Positions 1 through 6,396 of a DNA stretch of 9,643 nucleotides are shown in pieces. Each line of letters starts with the position of its first letter. The first letter of the stretch is position 1. The stretch lies in contig CANMXH010000081.1 of assembly GCA_947501315.1 (NCBI GenBank), positions 1 through 9,643 on the forward strand, in the 5' to 3' direction. The stretch comes from Caulobacteraceae bacterium (lineage in GTDB: Bacteria > Pseudomonadota > Alphaproteobacteria > Caulobacterales > Caulobacteraceae). A model generated the notes under the pieces. It made no database searches and was not told the origin of the DNA. It was given only the letters and a program-made list of their open reading frames with translations. Both the position numbers and the translations under genes were made by a program.

Positions 1-1715
1 CCTCGGTGGCCGATGTGCGGCTGGTCATGGACCTGCGCCCGCATCAGCCGAAACTGACCACGCGCGGAACCTATGTGCTGGTCAACAATACCGGGGCACC
101 CCTGCCCGAGGTCCACCTGCGCTGGACCGGCGATCTGGAGATGGTCAGCCTGACCGTTGAGGGCGCGACCGTCGCCCGCGAATGGGAGGATTTCGAGTAC
201 CGGATCTACCGCTTCGCCACCCCGATGCAGCCCGGCGAACGCCGCACCGTGACCTTCGAGACCGTGCTGGAGCAGCGAGGTTTCCGGGCCAGCGGTAACA
301 CCACCCGACTGGTCGACAACGGCACCTTCGTGAACAACATGGAGTTCGCGCCGATGATCGGCATGGACCGCCAGGGCCTGCTGACCGATCGCAGCAAGCG
401 CCGCAAGGCGGGCCTGCCGGCCGAGCTGCGTCCCGCCCGGCTCGAGGACGAAGCCGCCCGCGGCCGCAACTACATCGGGGCCGACTGGGTCACGGCCGAC
501 ATCACCATCTCGACCGAGGCCGACCAGACCGTGGTTGCGCCGGGCCAGATGGTCTCGGACGTGGTCCGGGGCGACCGCCGCACCAGCCGGTTCGTGACCG
601 AGTCGCCGGTGCTGAACTTCTTCTCGGTGCAGTCAGCCCGTTACGAGCGGACCGCACGGATGCATGACGGGGTGGAGATGGTGGTCTTCCATGACCCCGA
701 TCACGACCGCAACGTGCCGCGGATGCTCGACGCCCTGTCGGCGTCGCTGGACTATTTCCAGACCAATTTCAGCCCCTACCAGTTCCGGCAGGCGCGGATC
801 GTGGAGTTCCCGGACTACGCCAGCTTCGCCCAGTCCTACCCCAACACCTTCGCCTGGTCCGAAGGCCTCGGCTTCATCGCTGACCTCAGCGACGAGACCA
901 AGGTCGACTATGTCACCTATGTCGGGGCCCATGAGTTCGCTCACCAGTGGTGGGCGCACCAGGTGGTGGGTTCGGACCAGCAGGGGTCGACCGTCCTGTC
1001 CGAGACCCTGGCCCAGTATTCGGCGCTCATGGTGATGGAGAAGATGTATGGCCGGGAGCAGATTCGTCGCTTCCTGAAGCAGGAGCTGGACCGCTATCTC
1101 AGCTCACGGGGCACCGAGCGGCTGGAGGAGATGCCGCTTATTCGCGTCGAGAACCAGCCGTACATCTACTATCAGAAGGGCGGGCTGGTCATGTATCTCC
1201 TGCGCGACCAGATCGGGGAGGAGGCGGTGAACCGCGCCCTGCGCCGGGTGCTGGCGCAGTATGCCTTCAAGGGCGCACCCTATCCGCGCTCGCTCGACCT
1301 GATCGCCGCCATCCGCGCGGAAGCGCCGGCGGACAAACAGGCCCTGATCACCGACCTGTTCGAGAAGATCACCCTCTATGACGTCAAGACGACCGGGGTG
1401 ACGGCCACGCGCCGCGCCGACGGCCGCTGGGACGTCGCGGTCACGGTCGACGCCCGCAAACTCTATGCGGATGGCGAGGGGGTCGAGACGGCAGCGCCGT
1501 TGAACGAGATGTTCGACGTTGGCATCTTCACCGCCGAGCCGGGCAAGGGTGCCTTCGACGAGGGCGATGTGGTCCTGCTGGAGCGCCGGCCGATCCGGTC
1601 GGGGGTTCAGACCCTGCGCTTCATCACGACGCGTGAGCCGCGCTTCGCCGGGGTCGATCCCTACAACAAATGGATCGACCGCAACTCGGACGACAATGTG
1701 CGGGCGGTGGACTAG
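1..1715 (+). CDS. M1-type zinc peptidase domain, C-terminal part of an ABC-2 permease/M1 aminopeptidase-like protein (5' end missing)
   Basis: This is the C-terminal 571 codons of a larger protein. The reading frame is open to the left edge, so the in-frame GTG at 6 is not the real start. The zinc site is clear: HEFAH at about residues 309-313 (counting that GTG as 1), followed 19 residues after the second His by Glu333 in LSETLAQYSA. Classical M1 enzymes have 18 residues there; the extra residue and the HQWW and SETLAQYSAL wording fit, from memory, the bacterial ABC-2 permease/M1 fusions of about 1,100-1,200 residues. YYQKGGLVMYLL near residue 390 fits the region of the catalytic Tyr. The tail GVDPYNKWIDRNSDDN is also typical of that group. 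The visible part has no membrane segment and is probably periplasmic, with the ABC-2 permease domain upstream. The substrate is unknown. The gene ends 3 bases from the convergent oxidoreductase stop, with no terminator between them. Confidence 0.85.
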   Translation, partial: SVADVRLVMDLRPHQPKLTTRGTYVLVNNTGAPLPEVHLRWTGDLEMVSLTVEGATVAREWEDFEYRIYRFATPMQPGERRTVTFETVLEQRGFRASGNTTRLVDNGTFVNNMEFAPMIGMDRQGLLTDRSKRRKAGLPAELRPARLEDEAARGRNYIGADWVTADITISTEADQTVVAPGQMVSDVVRGDRRTSRFVTESPVLNFFSVQSARYERTARMHDGVEMVVFHDPDHDRNVPRMLDALSASLDYFQTNFSPYQFRQARIVEFPDYASFAQSYPNTFAWSEGLGFIADLSDETKVDYVTYVGAHEFAHQWWAHQVVGSDQQGSTVLSETLAQYSALMVMEKMYGREQIRRFLKQELDRYLSSRGTERLEEMPLIRVENQPYIYYQKGGLVMYLLRDQIGEEAVNRALRRVLAQYAFKGAPYPRSLDLIAAIRAEAPADKQALITDLFEKITLYDVKTTGVTATRRADGRWDVAVTVDARKLYADGEGVETAAPLNEMFDVGIFTAEPGKGAFDEGDVVLLERRPIRSGVQTLRFITTREPRFAGVDPYNKWIDRNSDDNVRAVD

Positions 1716-1718
1716 GTC

Positions 1719-2762
1719 TCAGTTCGGCCCGGGTCGGATGACCTGGGCCGAGAACCGCTCCATCTCTTCCTCCTGCGGGCTCATCTGCAGCAGGAGGAGA
1801 TCCAGCCCGGCGTCCTCATAGGCCTCGACCCGTTCGGCGATCTGTTCGGGCGTGCCGACCAGCTGCGGTCGCAGCCCGCGGTTGGAGACGGAATACTCCT
1901 GTATCTTCAGCTCCCGCTCCAGCTGGGTGCCGGATAGCCACTGGTCGAAATTGGCGAAGCCGGGCGGGGGTGCCCCGGTCTCGAGGCCGGGAATGGTGGT
2001 GATCCGGGCCTGTTCAGCCCGGGCCCCGGCCTCGCTGTCGCGCACGATGGCATAGGCGGCCATGCCGTACTGCATCGGCGGCAGGCCCTCGCGTTCGCGT
2101 CGCTCGCGCATGTCGGCGATCTTGAGCGCGATGTGTTCGGGGGTGTCGCCGTGCATGACATAGGCGTCGCACTGGCGGGCGATCATGGTTTTGGCCGCAT
2201 CGCTCTCGCCGCCGGCATAGATGACCGGGCGGGGCCGGGCGATCGGCTTGGGCTCCACTATGGCGTCATCGAGATTGTAGTAGCGGCCCGAGAAGCTGAA
2301 CTTCGGCTCGCGCCACAGGCCGTCGACGACCTGAAGCCATTCCGAGGTGCGGGCGTAGCGGTCGTCATGCTCGTCGAACTGAAGTCCGTAGCTGGTGGCC
2401 TCCTTCGCCCACCAGGACGACACCACATTCAGGGCCAGCCGCCCGCCGGCGATGTTGTCGATATTGGCCGCCGCCTTGGCGAACAGGGCCGGCTGATGGA
2501 AGTTCGGCCGCACCGCCACCATCAGCTCGATCGATCGGGTGACCGCCGCCAGCGCCGCCGCCGTCGACCAGGCGTCCAGCGCCGGGGCCTGCACGCCCTT
2601 GATGTCGTTCAGGTTCAGCTCGGCGATCAGGGTAAGGTCGTAGCCGATTTCTTCCGAACGCCTGACCAGCCGCGACATCGACTCCCAGGAGGCCGCGCCG
2701 TCCTCGTCCGGGTGGTTGCGCAGCCAGCCGCCGAATACGGGCGCCCAGTATCCGTATCGCAT
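1719..2762 (-). CDS. LLM-class flavin-dependent oxidoreductase (alkanesulfonate/sulfone monooxygenase-like)
   Basis: The 347-residue protein is a full-length bacterial luciferase-like TIM barrel, probably cytosolic, that would use FMNH2 supplied by a separate reductase plus O2. Visible landmarks are the N-terminal strand RYGYWAPVFGGW, AELNLNDIKG (about 47-56), the barrel core GGRLALNVVSSWW (106-118), HDDRYARTSEW (132-142), VIYAGGESD and a C-terminal VGTPEQIAERVEAYEDAGLDLLLLQ block. These place it near the SsuD/SfnG branch of two-component monooxygenases. The substrate cannot be read from the sequence, so no gene symbol is given. The ATG overlaps the stop of the upstream ATP-grasp gene by one base (TGATG on the minus strand), so the pair is probably translated from one mRNA. 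Desulfonation of an organosulfur compound is possible but unproven, and no transporter or flavin reductase is visible nearby. Confidence 0.88.
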   Translation of the reverse strand: MRYGYWAPVFGGWLRNHPDEDGAASWESMSRLVRRSEEIGYDLTLIAELNLNDIKGVQAPALDAWSTAAALAAVTRSIELMVAVRPNFHQPALFAKAAANIDNIAGGRLALNVVSSWWAKEATSYGLQFDEHDDRYARTSEWLQVVDGLWREPKFSFSGRYYNLDDAIVEPKPIARPRPVIYAGGESDAAKTMIARQCDAYVMHGDTPEHIALKIADMRERREREGLPPMQYGMAAYAIVRDSEAGARAEQARITTIPGLETGAPPPGFANFDQWLSGTQLERELKIQEYSVSNRGLRPQLVGTPEQIAERVEAYEDAGLDLLLLQMSPQEEEMERFSAQVIRPGPN

Positions 2763-3676
2763 CAGGCGGCCTTTCCGGCGGTTATCCGGTCGACCAGACA
2801 GTCGATCAGGGCGTCATGGGGGTCGAAGCCGAGGACCGTCACCGGATCGGCGACGAAATTCGACAGGGCGTTGATGTCGTAGAATTTCACCGAGCCGTCG
2901 CGGTCGTCGACCAGATATTCGACGCCACCGACGTCGATCTGCGAGGCGCGGGCGATGTGTTCGGCGGCAGCAATGACCTCGGGCGGCGGGGTGATCGCCT
3001 CGATCCGGATCGAGGCCTTGCCCGGCGCGACCATACAGACGTCGGCGAGGCAAAGGTCGAAGCCGCCGGTCTCGACGCTGCAGGCATAGAGGAAGCGGCC
3101 GTTCAGGGTCTCAACCCGGACGATCCGGCCGTCGCGGGCCGGGGCGTGCTCCTGCACCAGGGCACAGCTGTTGATGCCCATCGACACCGTGCCGGCGGCG
3201 ACCGCTTCAGCTAGTTCCCCGGGCGTGTCGAACCGCTGGATGCCCGCGCCCGAGCCGCCGATGTCCGGCTTGACCAGAACCGGGAAGCGCAGGCCCGAGG
3301 CGGCCTTCGACAGGTCCGCCGCCCGATGCACCATCCGTGTCTCCGGCGCGCCATGGCCGAGGCGTCGGATCAGGGAAATCTGCCGGCCCTTTGAGGTGTC
3401 GACCTCCAGCGCCGCGCCGTTGACGACGCGGGCACCCTGACCCTCCCAGTGATCGAACAGGGTGCGGGCGTAGAAGATCGGATGCTCGGTCTCGCGCAGG
3501 AAGGCGGACATGCCGATGCGGTTGAAGATCAGGGGCGCGGGCGGGTTGCCCGGTCCGGTGTCGAAGACATGGTCGCCGGCATGGATTCTGGTCCAGTCGA
3601 CACCGCGGCGGTCGAGCGCCGCGAACAGCGGCTCGAACCATGCGGGGTGCTCATAGAAGATCGCCAGGTCCGTCAT
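2762..3676 (-). CDS. RimK-like ATP-grasp ligase
   Basis: The 304-residue ATP-grasp enzyme would activate a carboxylate as an acylphosphate and join it to an amine or thiol. The central lobe carries FPVLVKPDIGGSGAGI (about 131-146), with Lys136 and a glycine-rich loop for ATP. The C-terminal metal site is DINALSNFV (267-275), where Asp267 and Asn269 take the place of the usual E-x-N pair of RimK-type ligases. The N-terminal 120 residues (IFYEHPAWFEPLFAALDRRGV...) look like a pre-ATP-grasp domain. It resembles proteins annotated as alpha-L-glutamate ligase or RimK-like, but no substrate-specificity motif is recognisable. The chosen ATG at 3676 has a modest GGTGGA about 7 bases upstream and starts at the family-like MTDLAIFYEHP. 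It is the first gene of a two-gene unit with the oxidoreductase, suggesting the two act on one small molecule or modified peptide. Confidence 0.85.
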   Translation of the reverse strand: MTDLAIFYEHPAWFEPLFAALDRRGVDWTRIHAGDHVFDTGPGNPPAPLIFNRIGMSAFLRETEHPIFYARTLFDHWEGQGARVVNGAALEVDTSKGRQISLIRRLGHGAPETRMVHRAADLSKAASGLRFPVLVKPDIGGSGAGIQRFDTPGELAEAVAAGTVSMGINSCALVQEHAPARDGRIVRVETLNGRFLYACSVETGGFDLCLADVCMVAPGKASIRIEAITPPPEVIAAAEHIARASQIDVGGVEYLVDDRDGSVKFYDINALSNFVADPVTVLGFDPHDALIDCLVDRITAGKAA

Positions 3677-3733
3677 GCGCGCGTATCCACCCCTGCCGTC
3701 GACACCCCGGGGAGGCCGTCACGACACCGTATC

Positions 3734-3762
3734 GATCTGGTGCTGAGGTGCCGGCCCGTCAA
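3734..3762 (-). promoter_or_regulatory. candidate promoter of the ATP-grasp/oxidoreductase unit
   Basis: On the minus strand TTGACGG (3762-3756) is followed after 14 bases by ACCAGATC (3741-3734). As I recall it, the Caulobacter housekeeping consensus is TTGACGS, then 10-14 bases, then GCTANAWC. The -35 matches completely and the -10 matches at 5 of 7 informative positions. Transcription would start near 3727, leaving a leader of about 50 bases before the ATG at 3676. Confidence 0.4.
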
Positions 3763-3768
3763 GGCCGG
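3751..3768. repeat. 6-bp GC-rich dyad over the divergent promoter region
   Basis: CCGGCC (3751-3756) and GGCCGG (3763-3768) form a perfect inverted repeat with a six-base spacer, CGTCAA. The spacer contains most of the candidate -35 of the minus-strand promoter, so a protein bound here could block it. In DNA this GC-rich a 6-bp dyad can occur by chance. It has no T-run, so it does not look like a terminator. Confidence 0.2.
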
Positions 3769-3861
3769 AAGGGGTGGCCCAGCTCGCCGACACCTGAGGC
3801 AAAAGGCCCCCCGGACGCCCTTCCGCTTGACCCATGGTCGATGGCGAGCGCTGATTGCACG

Positions 3862-4560
3862 ATGACAATCATTCAGCATCCGGCGGCGGTCGTAATCGGC
3901 GCATCAGGCGGGATCGGCGCGGCGGTGGCCCGTCAGCTCGAGGGCTCCGGCCGGTTCGCGGTTGTCCACGCCCTGTCGCGCGCGGGCACAGGGTTCGACC
4001 TGGAGGACGAGGCCTCGATCGCGGCTGCGGCTGCAAGGGTGGCCGAAGGGCCGGCCCCGGCGCTGGTGTTCGTCGCCACCGGGGTGCTGCATCACGGCCA
4101 TGAGCCCGAGCGCAGCTGGCGCGCGCTCGATGCGGAACATCTGTTGCGCGACTACCGGATCAATGCGGTCGGCCCGGCCCTGGTCGCGAAGCATTTCCTG
4201 CCGCTATTGCCGCGCGACCGGCGGGCCGTGTTCACGGCCCTGTCAGCGCGGGTGGGGTCGATCGGCGACAACCGGCTGGGCGGCTGGCACAGCTATCGCG
4301 CCTCCAAGGCGGCCCTGAACATGATCCTGCGTAATCTGGCGGTCGAACTGGGCCGAACCCATCCGCAGGCGGTGGTCGCGGGCCTTCATCCCGGCACCGT
4401 CGATACCGGCCTGAGCGCACCGTTCCAGAAGGGGGTAAAGCCGGAGAAGCTGTTCACGGCGGATCATTCGGCGGAGCGGTTGCTGGCGGTGGTCGACGGT
4501 CTGACGCCCGCCGACAGCGGCGGCGTCTTCGCCTGGGACGGCGCGCGGATCCCGGAGTGA
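3862..4560 (+). CDS. CsgA/C-factor-like short-chain dehydrogenase/reductase
   Basis: The 232-residue protein is a classical-size Rossmann-fold SDR, cytosolic and NAD(P)-dependent. The cofactor loop is VVIGASGGIGAAV, with Gly13, Gly17 and Gly19 of GxxxGxG. The active site is Tyr145-x-x-x-Lys149 in YRASKAALN, with Ser133 in RVGSIGDN 12 residues before the Tyr as the likely catalytic Ser. The wording SARVGSIGDN...GGWHSYRASKAALN and HPGTVDTGLSAPF matches the CsgA/C-factor-type SDR group. The substrate is unknown, and a signalling role should not be inferred from the name. The frame is open upstream to 3640, but the cofactor strand begins a few residues after the ATG at 3862, so that start is preferred. 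An ATG at 3841 is also possible. No strong ribosome-binding site precedes either; a TTGACCC at 3827-3833 could feed a short or leaderless transcript. Confidence 0.85.
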   Translation: MTIIQHPAAVVIGASGGIGAAVARQLEGSGRFAVVHALSRAGTGFDLEDEASIAAAAARVAEGPAPALVFVATGVLHHGHEPERSWRALDAEHLLRDYRINAVGPALVAKHFLPLLPRDRRAVFTALSARVGSIGDNRLGGWHSYRASKAALNMILRNLAVELGRTHPQAVVAGLHPGTVDTGLSAPFQKGVKPEKLFTADHSAERLLAVVDGLTPADSGGVFAWDGARIPE

Positions 4561-4705
4561 GCGGCCTCTGCCAGGGCCCCGGCCGGTGCGATTGCGTGCC
4601 GCGGCCCGGATCGGCACCAATCTATGGTGGTTGGCGCGGGGCCAGGTTCACGGCCATGTCCGAAAACCGCGAGACTTCCATGGCCGCAGCGATCATTCTG
4701 CGGAC

Positions 4706-5830
4706 ATGGAAAACGCGCACGAACTTGATCAGGAGGCCTGCTACCGCGCCGTCCTGACGCGGGATGCGCGGTTCGACGGGCGGTTCTTCGGCTGTGTTAA
4801 GACCACGGGCATCTACTGCCGCCCGGTCTGTCCCGCCCGGACGCCGAAGCGGGAGAATATGGTCTTCGTAGTCTCGGCTGCGGCGGCGGAGGAGGCGGGC
4901 TTTCGCGCCTGTCTGCGCTGCCGCCCGGAGACGGCCCCCGACATGGGGGCATGGCGCGGCACATCGAATACCGTCAGCCGGGCCCTGACCCTGATCGAGG
5001 CGGGGGCGCTGGATGAGGGGGATGTCGACACACTGGCCGGACGGCTGGGGGTCGGCGAACGGCACCTGCGGCGGCTGTTCCGCCAGCATCTGGGCGCCGC
5101 CCCGGTCAGCGTGGCCCAGACCCGGCGCGTGCTGCTGGCCAAGGCCCTGATCCACCAGACTGATCTGTCGATGGCCGAGGTGGCGCTGGCCTCGGGCTTC
5201 GGCAGCGTGCGGCGCTTCAACGAGACTTTTCAGGCCCTGTATGGCCGTCCGCCCTCGGCGCTGCGGCGGCGTGGCGAGCGGCTGCATGTGGGCGGGGTGC
5301 GGCTGAGCCTGCCTTACCGGCCGCCCTATGACTGGGATGCGATGTTTGAGGCCCTGACGGCGCGCGGCGATGCGGTCGAGGGGCGGCGGTGGTCGCGGCC
5401 TCTGATCCGCAATGTGGACGGCGCGGACGGTGCGGTCACGGTCGAACCGACGGAGGTCGGGTGGGTCTCGGTCTGCGTGGAGGCGGACGACCTCAGGGCG
5501 CTTCCGGGCGTGCTGGCGCGGGTGCGGCGGGTCTTCGACCTGTCAGCGGACCCGGAGGCCATCGGGCGCGACCTTTCGGCCGATCCGCTGCTCAGGCCGC
5601 TGGTCGCCCGGCGCCCCGGGCTGAGGCTGCCGGGCAGCTGGGTCGTCCCGGATCAAGTCCGGGATGACAAGGGCGAGCATGCGCCCAGTGACCGGTTGGA
5701 CGATGAGACGCTTACCACCCGCGCCGGGGTCTGGCGACCGTGGCGGGCCTATGGGGCGCTGCATCTCGCCCTGGCGGGGATCGGCGGGAACCAATTGATG
5801 GAGAGCGACGATGCGAAACGCGCAGCCTGA
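4706..5830 (+). CDS. ada: Ada-type methyl sensor/AraC regulator fused to an AlkA remnant lacking its glycosylase core
   Basis: This 374-residue protein has three parts. Residues 1-75 are the Ada zinc domain, with Cys38, Cys42, Cys69 and Cys72 at the same positions as in E. coli Ada when counting from this ATG. That supports the start over an open frame running back to a GTG at 4586. The Cys38 equivalent accepts a methyl group from DNA phosphotriesters and switches on the regulator. Residues about 83-190 form an AraC-type double helix-turn-helix. Residues about 195-310 match the AlkA N-terminal domain, ending at RPGLRLPG. The sequence then jumps within about 32 residues to WRPWRAYGALHL (343-354), which aligns with the extreme C-terminus of AlkA. 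The HhH-GPD core with the catalytic Asp, roughly 130-140 residues in E. coli AlkA, is absent, and a palindromic repeat lies at the join. Sensing and regulation should survive; 3-methyladenine excision should not. The 3' end overlaps ogt by 20 bases. Confidence 0.85.
   Translation: MENAHELDQEACYRAVLTRDARFDGRFFGCVKTTGIYCRPVCPARTPKRENMVFVVSAAAAEEAGFRACLRCRPETAPDMGAWRGTSNTVSRALTLIEAGALDEGDVDTLAGRLGVGERHLRRLFRQHLGAAPVSVAQTRRVLLAKALIHQTDLSMAEVALASGFGSVRRFNETFQALYGRPPSALRRRGERLHVGGVRLSLPYRPPYDWDAMFEALTARGDAVEGRRWSRPLIRNVDGADGAVTVEPTEVGWVSVCVEADDLRALPGVLARVRRVFDLSADPEAIGRDLSADPLLRPLVARRPGLRLPGSWVVPDQVRDDKGEHAPSDRLDDETLTTRAGVWRPWRAYGALHLALAGIGGNQLMESDDAKRAA
5642..5668. repeat. interspersed palindromic repeat inside the ada/alkA coding sequence
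   Basis: Arms GTCGTCCCGGA (5642-5652) and TCCGGGATGAC (5658-5668) pair at 10 of 11 positions, with a G:U at the remaining one, around the loop TCAAG. From memory, near-identical palindromes are scattered widely in alphaproteobacterial genomes. Here it is in frame and supplies residues about V313-D321, exactly where the AlkA catalytic domain should begin. A second, weaker stem follows at 5671-5686 (GGGCG, six-base loop, CGCCC). Confidence 0.8.
5800..5805 (+). promoter_or_regulatory. ribosome-binding site of ogt
   Basis: GGAGAG lies 5 bases before the ATG at 5811, inside the 3' end of the ada/alkA gene. It fixes the ogt start and shows that ogt can be translated on its own as well as by coupling to the upstream gene. 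Confidence 0.65.
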
Positions 5831-6335
5831 GACCCTGACCCTCGACCGGGCCGCCACGCCGGTGGGCGAGGTGCTGCTGGTCACGGACGGCGAGGGGGCC
5901 GTGCGGGCACTGGACTTCGCCGACTATGAGGACCGGATGACCCGGCTGCTGGCGCGCCATGCGCCGGGGGCATCCATGAAGGCCGGGCGCGCGCCGGAGC
6001 CCGTGCGGACGGCTCTCGAGCGCTATTTCGGCGGTGACGTCCATGCGCTGGACGGGCTGACGGTCACGACGGGCGGAACGGATTTCCAGCGATCGGTCTG
6101 GAAGGCGCTGCGGGCCATTCCGGCGGGCGAGACGCGGACCTATGGCCAGCTGGCGGCGGCGATCGGTTCGCCGAAGGCGGTGCGGGCTGTGGGACTGGCC
6201 AACGGCCGGAATCCGGTCGCCCTGATTGTGCCCTGCCACCGGGTGATCGGGGCGAACGGGACGCTGACCGGCTATGCCGGCGGGCTGGAGCGCAAGCGCT
6301 GGCTGCTGCAGCATGAGGGAGCATCTGTCGCCTGA
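5811..6335 (+). CDS. ogt: methylated-DNA--[protein]-cysteine S-methyltransferase
   Basis: The 174-residue suicide enzyme removes methyl groups from O6-methylguanine (and O4-methylthymine) in DNA by transferring them to its own cysteine. The active site is Cys142 in NPVALIVPCHRVIG, the family signature. Upstream are the DNA-binding helix TYGQLAAAIGSPKAVRAVGLANGRNP (about 110-135, with Arg125 as the likely finger residue) and an N-terminal RNase H-like domain. Length and motif order are normal, so the enzyme should be active. The gene overlaps the 3' end of the Ada/AraC/AlkA gene by 20 bases in a different frame. In E. coli Ada the sensor and this activity are one polypeptide; here they are separate and co-transcribed. 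Methyl-activated Ada upstream probably induces both. Confidence 0.93.
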   Translation: MRNAQPETLTLDRAATPVGEVLLVTDGEGAVRALDFADYEDRMTRLLARHAPGASMKAGRAPEPVRTALERYFGGDVHALDGLTVTTGGTDFQRSVWKALRAIPAGETRTYGQLAAAIGSPKAVRAVGLANGRNPVALIVPCHRVIGANGTLTGYAGGLERKRWLLQHEGASVA

Positions 6336-6357
6336 GGGCTTGACCAGCGGCCGTCTG

Positions 6358-6375
6358 CTGGCGTCATCTGGCGTC
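6358..6375 (+). repeat. 8-bp direct repeat, period 10, upstream of the exported protein gene
   Basis: CTGGCGTC occurs at 6358-6365 and again at 6368-6375, one DNA turn apart, 21 bases before the ATG at 6397. Direct repeats at this period can be binding sites for response regulators such as the OmpR type. TTGACC at 6340-6345 could be a -35, but no convincing -10 follows. It may be chance. Confidence 0.25.
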
Positions 6376-6396
6376 GGGATACGGGGGAGCGAAATC

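Noticed and set aside
2133..2882. A 249-codon plus-strand frame opposite the oxidoreductase
   Set aside because: It lies antisense to a well-supported gene, has no recognisable domain and has the composition typical of GC-rich shadow frames.
3640..3861. An N-terminal extension of the dehydrogenase
   Set aside because: SDRs of this type begin a few residues before the cofactor strand. The extension would overlap the divergent gene and its promoter.
4586..4705. An upstream GTG start that would extend Ada by 40 residues
   Set aside because: The ATG at 4706 puts the four zinc cysteines at 38/42/69/72 as in E. coli Ada, and the extension is Arg-rich with no domain match.
4706..4722. An E. coli-like Ada box near the ada start (AAAACGCGCA)
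   Set aside because: It lies inside the coding sequence and is not an exact match. Ada sites in this group are not known to me well enough to claim it.
4731..4736. A strong AGGAGG suggesting a later ada start
   Set aside because: No in-frame ATG or GTG follows at a usable distance, and a later start would cut into the Ada domain.
4557..4757. A 66-codon frame between the dehydrogenase and ada, with an ATG at 4656
   Set aside because: It overlaps the ada start, has no convincing ribosome-binding site and no similarity that I recognise.
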